Source: Symsagittifera roscoffensis (taxonomy: Eukaryota; Xenacoelomorpha; Acoela; Convolutidae). From it: a stretch of 64,000 bases of DNA. Positions within the stretch are counted from its first letter, which is position 1; the number at the start of each line of letters is the position of its first letter. The DNA is taken from the NCBI RefSeq assembly GCF_963678635.1, contig NC_087064.1, forward strand, positions 56,802,338 to 56,866,337. Reading direction: 5' to 3'. The translations under genes were made by a program, and so were the position numbers. Below, in pieces: positions 36,575-48,399 of this stretch. The notes below the pieces were generated by a model. It did not search any database, was not told the origin of the DNA, and saw only the letters and a list, made by a program, of their open reading frames with translations.

Positions 36575-37665
36575 CAACCACCAAACCAGCCCCCACCAAC
36601 CACATCCCAAGAAAATCAAATAACAGTTACAACTACAAACAATCTCCAACCATCAACACGCATTTTCAAGACAACCCATACACTTTTGAAGAACGACACG
36701 CACGCTTATCAGAACCACTAGAACCAGTTCATCGACAAGCATTTTTAAGTGAACCAACATATAACTTATATCCCACCTTGCAACAAGACCTCAATCGAGT
36801 CAGACACATTAGCCAAAATCAAATTACATCTGAGATATATAGACAAATTATACATCCGCGAAGAAATAGAAATTTTCAAACCCCCAGAGTTCATTTTGAT
36901 ATACCCCAATCACCAACACCAACTACCTCAGAACTTTCAAGCAGTACACTACCAGAAACTCCCACACTTCTTTCACAACATAGCACCTCAAATATATCCT
37001 CAGATTATCTGGGTTCAACCCCAACATCACAACAAAGCCGAGAAAACCCTTTTAATCCCCCAGACACCACAGAACGACCACCATATTGGACAACACACTC
37101 ATATACTCAAGGTGAACCGAATATAGTAAATGAACCAATAGATTTTTCTTCTGATACAACGCTATCGTCGTTACCAGAAACACTCTCACTTCCATCAACA
37201 CCATCAATCAGTCAAGTCTCACCAACACTTTTCCCTTTAAGTTTTCCAAACAAGCTCGACGCTAGATACCGAGAACAATCATCGTCAAATATCCCTTTAC
37301 GATTAGATTGGAATACTTTCGTAGCACCTTCCCTACTATTTGGACAACATCAAGAAAGTAACTGACTCCATAGTTGGGCACCTAATAGACTACAATATAG
37401 ACAAGATATCCACGAAGATATCCGAGAACATAACATTCAAATACTTCAACAAAACAGTCTCCAATTAAAGTTTGAAATCACAGTCAGACTTAATAACATT
37501 GTTAAACACCCTTTTCCCCTAAGTCCACCAAACATAACAGCTCAATCACTACCTCCTCTATTTATAACAACTGAAGTAATATATAAATACGATAGATACA
37601 CCAAAAACACAATAGGATATATCACATTTTATAACCCATACTCCGGATTATCATGTATATTTTAA
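36575..37665 (+). pseudogene. Pre-Env accessory ORF, Ser/Thr/Pro-rich, one stop
   Basis: A frame of ~360 codons without an obvious ATG, interrupted only by TGA at 37363-37365. The N-terminal part reads FEERHARLSEPLEP, the middle is Ser/Thr/Pro-rich (36900-37260), and the C-terminal part is more globular (FEITVRLNNIVKHPFPL). Its stop overlaps the Env start: the ATG of Env at 37653 lies 12 bases before the end of this ORF. This overlapping arrangement suggests a real element gene rather than chance. Function unknown. I know of no counterpart in standard gypsy elements. Confidence 0.5.
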
Positions 37666-40077
37666 AAACGTTTACGTTTCAATACATTCTTTTTCTAACT
37701 TCTTCCGAACAACATACAAATCCATTACCTTGTACAGGACCTCAGGATATATTAGTAACACACTATGATTGTGAAGAAAACGAACAAAAAACGCTACACA
37801 AATACGCTATAAACCAAGTAATACAATGCGAATCAGAACCACAAGCTATAGAAAGCACAAATTTAATAGCAACACTATACTCAGAAGCCCGATCAAGACC
37901 ATTAACAGGATACAAGTATACAGCAACATTTTCCGAAAAGAAAGAACATTGCTCGCAAGTCTCAAACGGAAATAAAAACCGACTAGACTACGAATCTTTC
38001 TATCAGAGTAATATAGAAAGATTACTACATCTTAGCCCTCAAGACTGTAAAAATGAACTTAGACGATTAAACTTAACACAAAACGACGGAATGAATAGAA
38101 AATTTTCAAGTTTTCAAGTTTTTCAAGACTTAGGTCACATTAGACTAGACAGAAATTTCTCCTTTCATGGAACACACGGAAGATTGACATACGATCTACA
38201 TGATAAACACTGGATACCACATATAGGTATCAATGATCCCTCAAATTGCAAAGCAGATACAAAAAATGAAGGATATCAAGAAATAATGTTTTTTGATTGG
38301 AAAATACAACTTGAAAAAGTACAATTAACACGAGATTTAAAAGACGACACAACTCTTTACCAAGATATTCGACTTCCTTGCAAAAATGACCAAGGATATT
38401 GCGGTCCTACAACACGCACACAAGCAACCATAGTATGGTTTCCTGAAGAAACCTGCACAGTTTTCCAAGTCGCAAGAATACACGCTAGAATGATTAAATT
38501 TCACCAAAAATATTTTATTGAATCAATTCCATTTGAAAAAGTAAACCCAACTCAAAGAGGAAGTCTTAAATTTAGAAACATCCATATCATAGAAAATAAA
38601 TTGACACGTTTTCAAATATATCACGAAACAGAATTTGCATGTAAATACAAAAACCCACTCTACAAAACACAATACTCCGAAATACTTATTGAATACGACG
38701 AAGGTTTCGACATGACCACTGGAAAAAAAAAGTTTGACCTCTATGCAACACATCACCTAACAAACGAAGATACATCATACATCCCAGTGAACCTCCGCAA
38801 AAGCACAGGAAATCCTGGTGGAAGACTAGAACCATACGACAGTGAAAGCACAGGTTTACAAGAACTATCATTAACGAACAGTACTTATTTTGGCACAATA
38901 AATTATGAAATTCGTTTAGATATGAAGTTAGACTACACATTTAGTAGAATTTTTCAAGAAATGTCACTTTCTGAATTAGAAACACTCCATCAACTATGCG
39001 AATTAGAAAGAACACAAATTCTACAATCACTCGCATTATCAGTTCTAAAAATAATATACGCAGGATATTTGTTATCCGGAAATAGGTCAAATTTCCTTGA
39101 CTATGAAGGAAACATTTTATGGTTTTATACTTGCACCAAAAAAGTATGACCACCACTGAATATTGGTTTTTGAAGATAAAAGATGTTACAAAAGAATCCC
39201 CATATTCTACAAAAATAAAGTACATTTTGTTGATATACTTTCAAGACGAACATATTTTTGGGATACCGCAGTCCCATGTGGATCCGCAAATAGCCACAAC
39301 GTAGTACAATTAAATGCTGACGAAGAAAAATACTACCTACTTACACCATACCCTACACTCATGCAGCCACTAAAAAAGTTTTCACCAGAAAGCATTCGAG
39401 CTATTGCTCGCAACCCAAATATCGACTTACAATCAATCGGTATATATTCTAAATCCGATATACAACATCACATTAGAACACAACAATTTCAAGAACTACT
39501 CACACAAATGGACACTATACAACGACAATCAATAGACCAAAATTTACGAAAACTTGCAGAAGCAGCAGGATTTTCAGATATTTACGCACAAGATAACAGC
39601 AGATATTTTAAAGACATCAAAGATTACATATATTTAAACGGTGAAAAATATCGACCACAAGATATATCACCAATCAATATTTTTAGTTTTGTAAATCTCA
39701 AAAACGAAGTTTTAGCCTTTCTAGGATGGCCATATTACATATTAAAAAGATTGACTATCTCATACGCAATGTTTAATTTTTTTGGATTTCTTTTCTCATT
39801 ACTAAAAGGAATCTATAACACATGCGCATTACATACACAAGTAAACCGACAAGCCAGCGTAGCAAGCATATTATTTGAAGATTTTTTTGGAATATTTTCA
39901 TCATCAATAAATAAAATCCTCCTAGATGCACAAATTAAAGTATATATTACAAAACTATCAACAAATCCCAACACTTACGATGACTCAAATAATAATACAA
40001 ACGCATTACCTACGGCACCCCATTTGCCAAATCTACATAATAATGATCCATTATCATTAGTATCACGAAGTTTTTGA
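37653..40077 (+). pseudogene. env: Element A Env-like glycoprotein, broken near the middle
   Basis: Starts at ATG 37653 with a short hydrophobic leader (FTFQYILFLTSS), followed by a large ectodomain rich in spaced cysteines and N-glycosylation sites (NLTQ, NFSF, NSTY). The first frame runs 498 codons to a TGA at 39147-39149. After a one-base shift near 39160 it resumes (CYKRIPIFYKNKVHFVDI) and includes a hydrophobic membrane anchor (MFNFFGFLFSLLKGIYN, ~39768-39820) and a polar tail ending at 40077. This is the layout of a fusion glycoprotein. The cysteine pattern reminds me of glycoproteins of chuvirus-like viruses that some LTR elements have captured; this is a resemblance, not a proven assignment. 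It is inactive as it stands. Confidence 0.65.
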
Positions 40078-40247
40078 AACTTAGCAAGCACAAACCCCCC
40101 AAACTTAAGATCCAGCCACATACAAAGCCCCATCCAACATATAGTGACACAACACCCTCCAATTGACGACACATACGAACAACCCTTGAGATCTTTAACA
40201 ACCCCATGACACCACCTTCCAGTCTCAAAATAATCTTTTTTTAGCCA

Positions 40248-42046
40248 ATGATGAGCAGACAAGTTGGATCACTCCACCGATCAAACTCCCACGCTGCCAA
40301 CCTCCAAAATCCACTCCCTAATATCCCACTTTTTGCTTTTCCGCCACCTGATTCACCACAAGCTAATACATCATTAGGCATGAATTCTGACACTAACTCA
40401 GATATCACAATTTATACAACCATTTCACAATTCAATTATTCTGATATCGAAACTTCCGATGAGTTCGCAGATTCCGAACCATCCCCTTCTACTCATTCCC
40501 CGACCAGCTCAACAATCGTCTCAAAACCCCCTTTCCGACCCATCCAAACCCAAAGCCAACAGACATCTCCCTAAACTCCTTCTCAAGTAACCCCAACCTA
40601 CTCCCCATTCAATAAAGAACGCTCCACCAACAACTACCCAGATAATATTCAAATTTCCGAAGAACTAGATAATTTTGTAACACTCCAACAACAATTGCTA
40701 TCTCCCCACACCCTAACTATTCACCAATTATCATCAACAATAACATCATCAAATCCACCAACACATACACCAATTTCAGATTATACTCCATCATTAGCGG
40801 ATTCATCCACTTCAACAGAATCATCCAATAGTACTAATCGAACTTATATAACTTTTAAACGTAAGTTCCCAAATCACCCATTCCCATCCAAACCCGGAAC
40901 CGCCCGAGAATATATAAACCATCCAGACCACACCAATACTAAAAATTTTCTTCAAATAACACTACCTTTATTTCCCCAATATACACTAAATCAATCCGAT
41001 CCTAACCCTGAACCACGTCACTTTGTAGATGAACATGTATTAATACCCACACTTCATTGGACAGCTTATTATAATTTCACTAACCCCCTTATGTTACCAC
41101 TCTATAACACCACTATCGATATTGAAGGAAATAAGGACGAATTATTCAGATTAACCACAGCCCTCACTCCCCGACAATTTACATACGTAGGATATAAAAA
41201 TTTACTAAAAACATTCACTGCACCCCGCGCTAACGACTACTCAATTGAATATTACTATCATGACATCATCAGATCTAATCAAGACCAATTTCTTGACGAC
41301 GATAAGTTCGCTAATCTACAAATCATCATTTTTATTAAATCATCATACATATTCATATTTAACATACTTGATAAAAGCATGACCACATTATTTCAGAAGC
41401 ACTATCAGACATTCAAGCGTATGAACCCTTTCACGAAAAATTTCCAACATTTTCACTAACCTTTTGCTTCCTGACACCAAAAGAACGTGATTTGCACTGC
41501 TCACACGACATCATGTTGAGAACTAAGCAAACACATACGTATACTTATTATCGTTTTATCCAAAATCATTTTCATTTACACACACCATCACGACAACCTC
41601 ACCACAGATTTCAATTCATTAATTCCAAATACAGCTCAACATTTTTTCTAAACTTCAGGTATTGCATTAAAAATACTAACTTCCAAGGCATCCTCCGGAA
41701 TTATGATCACGTCACTCAAACGTATATGTTTTATCCCCTCACGAAGACCTTCAACGACGAAGAATCCCGACCCCTGATTATTCCGCATGAACATATTCAA
41801 CCCATAGAAGTACCCATTTGAGAATTCATCCACAACACTAAATACAATAAAAAAATTTACAATTTAATCCAGAACAAACCTCATGATTTTGCAGTAGGCA
41901 CCGAAGAACTAAAAACCATAAAAGCACTGCAATTGCTTTGGCCACTGCTGCAAACTAAAAAAATAATAGGCATACTAGCAAAACTACTAACTACATCAGA
42001 CGCTATTCACGATGTTTTCCCTCATGGCTTTTTTCCCGACGACTAA
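40248..42046 (+). pseudogene. Large ORF downstream of Env, unknown function
   Basis: About 600 codons starting ATGATG at 40248, directly after TCTTTTTTTAG, a good splice acceptor. The same frame continues through a TAA at 40572-40574, shifts once near 41390, passes a TGA at 41819-41821 and ends TAA at 42044-42046. The N-terminal third is Ser/Thr/Pro-rich and acidic (TSDEFADSEPSPS). The rest is globular (LHWTAYYNFTNPLMLPLYN, ARANDYSIEYYYHDII, LQLLWPLLQTKKIIGILAKL). No membrane segment, zinc finger or known domain was seen. Retroviral accessory genes are placed like this, but I cannot assign one. Confidence 0.55.
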
Positions 42047-42681
42047 AGGTATTTATGAATTTAATAATTTTCAAACTAACTAATTCAAAATAGAACTAAC
42101 CATTTTATTCAGTAATTTGAATTTTCTTTAGTCTTCACACCACGATCACCCTTCAAAACAAAAAAAGACAAATAAAAATATAAACTCTGTTTTCCATATT
42201 AAACTCTATTAAACCAACAGCACTAAATGATGCAGTAAAAGTTAATTCAAAGTTGTAAATTCATTTCTAAATTATTTCCCCAAATGTAGTAAATTTAAAT
42301 ACGATGAAAATCAATTTAAATTTCAATCCGAAAAGCAGTAAAATTTAGTCTTAAAAGCAGTAAATTCGTACAATTAAATGCAGTACTAACCTTTTCTATA
42401 ACTTCTGTTCAAACGCACAGAAATTCTATCCACAATCGCACAGCTCGCCTACGAAAAAATTGTTTAAAATAATGAATTCAAGTTTTCAGTTTGCACTAAC
42501 AACAACTCAAACAAGCAAAAACAAGTTTTCACTTTCCCTTTAACCCGGTTGGAATGGAATTATATAATAACCAAACTAACCAACGCAGCTTACAAAACAC
42601 CATAAACCATAAACTAACAGCATGACTAAGAAAAGAAAACCCACGGTACCCAAACCGGATTAAACCAGCTTAAAACTGGAT
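42047..42681 (+). other. 3' tail of element A with GCAGTAAA repeats
   Basis: A-rich non-coding sequence containing several (T/A)GCAGTAAA(A/T) motifs (about 42228, 42332, 42354, 42380) in a degenerate tandem. The expected 3' LTR position. No copy of it is evident at the 5' side, and the assembly gap cuts it off. Confidence 0.45.
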
Positions 42682-42881
42682 NNNNNNNNNNNNNNNNNNN
42701 NNNNNNNNNNNNNNNNNNNNNNNNNNNNNNNNNNNNNNNNNNNNNNNNNNNNNNNNNNNNNNNNNNNNNNNNNNNNNNNNNNNNNNNNNNNNNNNNNNNN
42801 NNNNNNNNNNNNNNNNNNNNNNNNNNNNNNNNNNNNNNNNNNNNNNNNNNNNNNNNNNNNNNNNNNNNNNNNNNNNNNNNN
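42682..42881. other. Assembly gap (200 N)
   Basis: Exactly 200 N characters, a conventional scaffold-gap length. The true distance between elements A and B is therefore unknown. Confidence 0.99.
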
Positions 42882-43611
42882 ATGAATATTCTAACAGAGG
42901 AAGGACATATGGATCCACGACAAGAAGGGGCAGTTCATCCAGATATGCCACCGGGGACAATAAGTTGAGGGGCCCAGCGAATATTGGAGGAGGTTCTACT
43001 GGCAACAGACCGACCTCAGACGAATTACCGACGCGAGACGCAAATGCGACTGGGAGATGTGATTCGACAAGCTGGAGTCGTGCCAATCAAGGAAGAAGTC
43101 AACCCAAAGACTTGTACATGAGGGTAATTCCGTAGACTCCATCAGAGGGAAACAACTATCCAGCGGGGAATTCACGTGATGTAACGTCAATGGCTACAGC
43201 GTTTAAAACTCTGAACAGGTCCTTGGAGGTTTTCCTGATGGGGTTATCTAGGACCAGTGAACGCAGCGAGAAGTTCCGAAGGATTGTTAAGAAACCAAGA
43301 TGCTATAAAAGGTCTTGAAGCTGCGTTTTGAGGAAGAAGACTTGACAGAAAGACAATAATGCAGTGCGCTCACCAGCAACCTTAAAGTCGGAAGCACAGC
43401 AAACAACTTTAAGATTGACTATAAAGCAGCGGCAAGAGATGCCCTGAATAGTGTCCAACAGGAATTGGCGACAAGAGAAATAGAACAAAAAGTCAAGCTC
43501 GAACTCGAAAATGAGAGAACTCAAGAACAGCTCAAAGCCTTTAAAGCATCTGAGGTGGAAGAAACGAAGGCACCGAGTAGTTTGAGCAAGAAACTGAATA
43601 TGATCTTATGA
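42882..43611 (+). pseudogene. gag: Element B Gag remnant
   Basis: Fragmented frames with charged helical sequence, best from 43316 on: KIDYKAAARDALNSVQQELA followed by a coiled-coil-like Glu/Lys-rich stretch (IEQKVKLELENERTQEQLKA) ending at 43611. No zinc knuckle was found. Assigned to Gag by position upstream of RT. Confidence 0.4.
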
Positions 43612-43729
43612 AAAACATTCGGGATGGTGCCACAAGAAAGCAAGATACAGTCAATAATATCAGTAGCGTGATATCAGGTAATCAGAAACCCAAGCGAACA
43701 TTCGGAGTTCACCTTGATGCATTTTGATA

Positions 43730-44652
43730 TGAATGCGGATTATCTGAGACAAACTAGAACACTTGAGAGGCAAAATAGGTGAGGGAGACTTTGAATCCTT
43801 ATGGGCGGTTATTCGGAACGCAGATGTTTTTTCAAAACATAAGGAGGATATTGGTTGTTGTAAGTTTGTCGAGCACGAAATTGAACCAGAAGAAGGAGCC
43901 ATTCCCCACAGGGAAGGCGCAAGGCGAACGACATCACATAAATCGGAAGCGTGCCGAGCGGAATTAGAAATGTTGCTCGAATACGATATGATAGAATACT
44001 CGAAGACACCTTGGGCTTGCGGAGTTGTCAAGGCTAAAAAGAAAGGGGACAGGTTCGATTCTGTTATGATTTTTGCTACCTGAACGCGGTGACCACAAAA
44101 GACGCTGACTATAGACGAGAGCATAGACGAGAGCCTCTCGAATCTAGGCGATACCAAGTTTTTTACTACACTGGATCTGGTTTCTGCCTTCTGGCAGGTT
44201 CCTCTGCGGATCAGGGACAGAGAGAAGACTGGATTTGCATGTGAATTGGGTTTGTTCCAGAGGAAGAGGATGCCCTTCGGCTTGTGCAATGCCACGGCGA
44301 CTTTTCAAAGACGGCTCAGGCTTTGACCAGAATAAGGAAGAAGTACGGGAATCCCGTGATATGCTACGTAGACGACGTGGCCATAGCGACACCCACCTTG
44401 GCAGATCACATCTACAGTCTCGGCGAGGTCTTCCACTGCATGAAGAGAGCCGGCTTGAAACGCAAAGCATCGAAATGTGAGATCCTTAGGTACTCAATCA
44501 AATACCTGGGAAGGATGGTAGACAGGCATGGCGTGACGCCGGATCCGGATGCAGTGGAGGCGGTGCTAACATGTAAGGCCCCCAGAACGGACACACAGCT
44601 CATGAGTTTTCTGGGATTTGTCAATTACTATCGCGAGCTCATAAAGGGATAA
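43730..44652 (+). pseudogene. pol: Element B reverse transcriptase, broken
   Basis: The N-terminal part at 43763-44083 has typical gypsy landmarks (VFSKHKEDIGCCKFVEHEIE, EMLLEYDMIEYSKTPWACG). Motif A is TTLDLVSAFWQVPL (~44167-44208). Motif B is FGLCNATATFQRRL (~44277-44318). A frameshift near 44320 leads into the intact catalytic YVDD at 44365-44376, then IKYLGRMVDRHGVTPDPDAV and MSFLGFVNYYRELIKG. The stop at 44081 and at least two shifts inactivate it. Confidence 0.85.
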
Positions 44653-45270
44653 GCAGATAAGGTGTATCCAATGCAGCAATAAAGGGAACAAGTTCGCTTG
44701 GAATGAAAGAGCTCAGGAAGCTTTCGAGAATATAAAGCGGGAACTGTGCGAAGCGCCAGCAATAGGCATGCCGACGGAGAAATGCATGTACGTTCTCGAC
44801 ACTGGGCGATAGTAGTAGCGATCTCAGGAATACTGCATCGAGCAAGAATTGAATGGGAGAACAATTCTCCGGCCCATAGCATATGGCAGTAAAGTGTTGA
44901 GTGACACTGAAATGAGAGATGGTGCACCAAAAGCAGAAATGTTTGCGGTAGTCACGTTCGTGGAGAAATACCGCGCATACTTGGGGAGCGCTCTCTTTAG
45001 GTTACGCGTGGACAACACAGCTTTAACCTGGTTGAAGACGTACTCGATGGACCAGAGCTATATTGGTCGGTGATTAGTCAGGTTAGATGGCTAACACATG
45101 ATAATCGAGCATAAGATGCGTGACAGTCACCGAAATGCTGATAGCCTCAGCAAAAAGACTGAGTTTTACGAAAGGCTAGAACAGAAGCAAGCCAATCAGG
45201 CGGAAATTAAGGAAGGGTTCTCGTTTCTGGACAAAGAAACTTATGAAGCGCTTCCCGTGACGAGATGATT
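44653..45270 (+). pseudogene. pol: Element B RNase H and connection remnant
   Basis: Connection motif FAWNERAQEAFENIKREL-like sequence near 44695-44750, then LRPIAYGSKVLSDTEMR and APKAEMFAVVTFVEKYRAYL (44876-45000) with the RNase H Glu. LRVDNTALTWLKTY (45004-45045) holds the third acidic residue, and RDSHRNADSLSKKT-like sequence near 45120 the last. Several shifts break it (near 44810 and at the stop at 45072). Confidence 0.7.
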
Positions 45271-45456
45271 GGACAAGTCTGAACATCCAATTCCGGGACA
45301 CCCCGAGTTACCAGTGGGAGAGGCAGCAGAAATAATGATCTTATTCAAAAAAGACCTGTTGCTACGTTCAAACCTGGTCCAACAGGAACTCTCTCGTATG
45401 AACATAAGCAGCCTCTCCTTGTTAGATAGAACGGTGCAGGTCACACCACAATTGTA

Positions 45457-45588
45457 AAGTGGGTTACAGCATGTCTGTCATGTCAACAAGTGAAGAATCC
45501 AAGGAAACTGCGATTTTCATTGCAGTCGATTGAGTCATCTGAGTTCAACGAGGTGGTACAGATTGATCAACAGAAGATATGCATGACA
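45457..45588 (+). repeat. Misplaced 132-bp copy of the integrase zinc-module region
   Basis: Near-identical to 46623-46754 (AAGTGGGTTACAGCATGTCT ... GCATGACA), only a few substitutions apart. It sits ~1.2 kb upstream of the proper integrase position and is followed by unrelated sequence (TGGAGAGAGAAGTGAC). This indicates a template switch or local rearrangement within the element. Confidence 0.85.
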
Positions 45589-46236
45589 TGGAGAGAGAAG
45601 TGACTAGAGATGCCCTCGAATGGGCATCAGCCAAGGCATCGCTGACAGTCTGTGAGAAAGTAAAGATCAAGCCATCTAGACGCCAACATAAGGATAACGA
45701 AAGAGATTGTAAGACGGTAGTTCAGCAACTAGTATCCTCGATTCCTCAGAGCGTTTTGATGAGGACATCATACAACAAAAAAGAACAGGAGATCGGAACA
45801 CAAAGGAAGACTGTCACTTTTGAGGATCCCGATCAGAAATAGGGAGAAGTTGAAGAAAACCCGGAGCAAGAAAGTTTGTCCGGGGAGAAGGACGTCGAAG
45901 AAAGTTGTCGAGTTATTGAACAAAACCCGGAACAAGAAAAACTGTCCGGGGAGTCGAAAGGGCGTTGAAGGAAATGGTCGTGTAGAGGAACAACCTGGAG
46001 GATAAAATTTTGTGCAGGGAGTTTACATGGATGAGCAGAACACACAGGTCGGAACACACAGCGGATGATCTGGAAACAGTAGTGGTATCGAAAAGTGCGA
46101 TGAGCTTTTTACTGCAGAAGGAAGCAGTCAGGAACTGACCTTCAACCGTTCAGACAAGAGACAGAGTCATTGGCAAAAATCTGGTGCGTGAGGATGGGAA
46201 GATGACGCGAATCAGCCCGATAGGCTGAATACTCAA
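45589..46236 (+). pseudogene. Element B linker with a short tandem repeat
   Basis: Charged sequence. A short imperfect tandem repeat around AAAACCCGGA(G/A)CAAGAAA...TGTCCGGGGA occurs at 45858-45888 and 45921-45951, reading acidic Glu/Gln-rich peptide. No domain was recognised. It probably lay between RNase H and integrase. Confidence 0.4.
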
Positions 46237-47034
46237 TTGAGGATCATAAAGACATACTTGAAGGTGAGATATAAACTCTCGGACCTACTAAGATTGCAAC
46301 AAAATGACCGTATGACGAGCAACTTGAAGAGGTGGATGGAGAAAGGGGCACCAGACAAAGGAGATCTGGATGAGGACAGTTACCGTATACTAAGACAATA
46401 CTTTCTGCAGAAAGAGGGAAGGTTATATCTGAACAAGGACGGGATCGTGGCTTGTACAAGGAGAGAAGAGGACAAAGTCCTGCACAAATATAATGCATTC
46501 CGCTATATCAAACGGAACTTTTATTCAGTTCGCATGATCAAATGGGCCACCAGGGGATCAATAAAGTGTACCAGAGGATCCTGAAATTCTTTGAATGGCT
46601 TGAGATGAAGATGGCATGCGAGAAGTGGGTTACAGCATGTCTGTCATGTCAACAAGTGAAGGATCCAAGGAAACTGCGATTTTCATTGCAGTCGATCGAG
46701 TCATCTGAGTTCAATGAGGTGGTACAGATTGATCACCAGAAGATATGCATGACAGACAGTGGCTACAATCAGGTCCTGGTGATGATCGATCACTTCACGA
46801 AATATGCAGAGGCCGTGCTCTGCATAACTGCCCTCAGCAGAAGAAGACATGGGATCATCTGATCAATACGTGGATAGCAAGGCATGTTCCACATACATGA
46901 CTTATAGATATCTTGCACAAGTGATGGGAGCTTATAACAGCACGCAACATTGCACCACAGGTATTAGTCCGCACATGATGTTGTCTGGACATCAAAAATC
47001 ATTGCCCTTAACTTTTTTTCTATCCGGAGTATGA
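46237..47034 (+). pseudogene. pol: Element B integrase with catalytic core deleted
   Basis: N-terminal segment (YRILRQYFLQKEGRLYLNKD), then GHQGINKVYQRI and the zinc ligands CEKWVTACLSCQQVKDPRK at 46618-46672. The first catalytic Asp is in MIDHFTKYAEAV (~46783-46818). Shortly after, the sequence jumps to VMGAYNSTQHCTTGISPHMM (~46924-46980), which lies after the DDE core in gypsy integrases. The segment carrying the second D and the E is absent, an internal deletion of a few hundred bases. The preceding frame ends in TGA at 46860-46862. Confidence 0.75.
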
Positions 47035-48312
47035 AGGAAAAAAGACATCGCCACAAGTTTATGTAAAGGGACGAGATCAGGCGTCAGAAGGAGCTGAACG
47101 ACTTATGCAGACGCAATACGCATTAAGCGCAGGCGAGGCAGAGGAAAAGGTTTGACAAGAATGCAGCTGGTGCAAAAGCTTACTCAGTAGGAGACTACGT
47201 GTGGGTCTTTCAGAACGTCATTCCGCCGAAAGAAACGAAAAAAACTCCTGACGAAGTGGAGGGGACCGTTAATGATAACGGAGGTGCATCAAGAGCTACG
47301 CTTTTACAGACTGAGTACTGGTCAAGCTGCGCACTTTGAGAACATTAAGCCACACAACCCATCCACAGAGACTGGTGTATACATCAAAACATGGAGAAGG
47401 GCGATTTTTGGCGATGGATTCTGCTTGCGAAGTCAATGAGAAAGGTACCAGGGGAAAGAACGATGGGAATGAGGCACTAGAGGAAGGAACACGTCGGCCG
47501 CTGGACCTGGATCCCAATGAAATAATTGAAGCAGATGAAGAAACCTTACCCTACGCAGAAGAAGACTGGAAAACCCTGAGCAGATAGAGGTGCCCAAGAA
47601 CATGGAACCAGATGTATTTTTTACAATGCAAACAAGACAGAGTGACAGGACAAGAACTGCAATGAAATATAAACCTTACGGTGACAATTTCGCAGTGGAC
47701 AGGATTGACCTGGAGAAGATTTTGGAAGAATTGTTGGGTCTAGAAGAAATACTCGCGTCAGAGGACATAGACATAGTCGACGACCAAGACTAGGATTGGG
47801 TCGATGACCGGTCCAAGCCTGAGGTAGGATTTGATGACGATCAGCAGCAATCGTACAAACAACAATTGACGAACCTGCGCGTCTTGGGGTGGCTGAAAAA
47901 AATGACATCGGACCCAAAGGAGACCAGTGTCACAATTCAGGACGTAGACCGTGGGAGCATGAAATACATAAAAAAGGACAGGGATGATCTTTCCTCGGCA
48001 GCCCAGGAAGGGCAATTACTCATTCCTGCGTCCAATGTCAACTTAATATCCGGTATGCGATCGGCGGGGACGTCGATGGATATTTTTGTCCGGGGAGTGG
48101 GCGTAGGACTTACCCACACTGAAAAATGTTTAATAAAAAAGTTAAAAATAGCCAGAGAAACAGGTGACCTAGATGCAGAAACAGGCGAAGATCCTAAGAA
48201 ACTGGATATAAGGAGATTAGAAGAGTCATATTTGAACTTGCGAAATGAATACTCGAGTAGCATTATACTAACAGATAGCGATATTTTACTTACATATGGG
48301 CTTGTGCGATAG
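47035..48312 (+). pseudogene. Element B long post-integrase region
   Basis: Begins with a GPY/F-like integrase tail (VFQNVIPPKETKK near 47206-47245). It then extends >350 codons through acidic frames (47336-47587, 47590-47793, 47866-48312), for example LDPNEIIEADEETLPYAEED. The last frame reads globular sequence (GQLLIPASNVNLISGMRSAG, ILTDSDILLTYGLVR). Standard gypsy integrases stop soon after the GPY/F module, so this is an unusually long C-terminal extension or a separate ORF. Function unknown. Confidence 0.5.
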
Positions 48313-48399
48313 CGATAACAGCGGACATGAATTTTAGGACAGTGTTAGCAGCAGGTTTTAAGAGAAAATATAAAAATATCGATTTTTTTATGGAAACAA

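Larger units (their letters stand above)
25980..42681 (+). mobile_element. Env-bearing Ty3/gypsy (errantivirus-like) element A, decayed
   Basis: A ~16.7 kb A/C-rich, + strand retroelement. Gag with zinc knuckle, retropepsin, RT, RNase H and DD35E integrase occur in gypsy order, followed by accessory ORFs, an Env-like glycoprotein gene and a further large ORF. Frames are long but interrupted by stops and frameshifts, so decay is moderate. LTRs, primer-binding site and polypurine tract were searched for by eye and not found. The right end runs into the assembly gap at 42682, so the 3' LTR may be missing. The left boundary is set by the change in base composition. Confidence 0.8.

Noticed and set aside
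27605-40077. Ciliate-like stop reassignment (TAA/TAG as Gln)
   Set aside because: TGA stops and several frameshifts occur in the same element, and the host-like gene ends cleanly in TAA; ordinary decay explains the data.
25980-42681. LTR pair of element A
   Set aside because: Direct comparison by eye of 25980-27600 with 41820-42681 gave only very short A-rich matches, and the gap may hide the 3' LTR.
42670-43086. Minus-strand ORF across the N run
   Set aside because: It is open only because undefined bases contain no stops.
43809-44624. Several minus-strand ORFs over element B (for example 43660-44295)
   Set aside because: They are antisense shadows of the RT frame, which carries clear RT motifs on the + strand.
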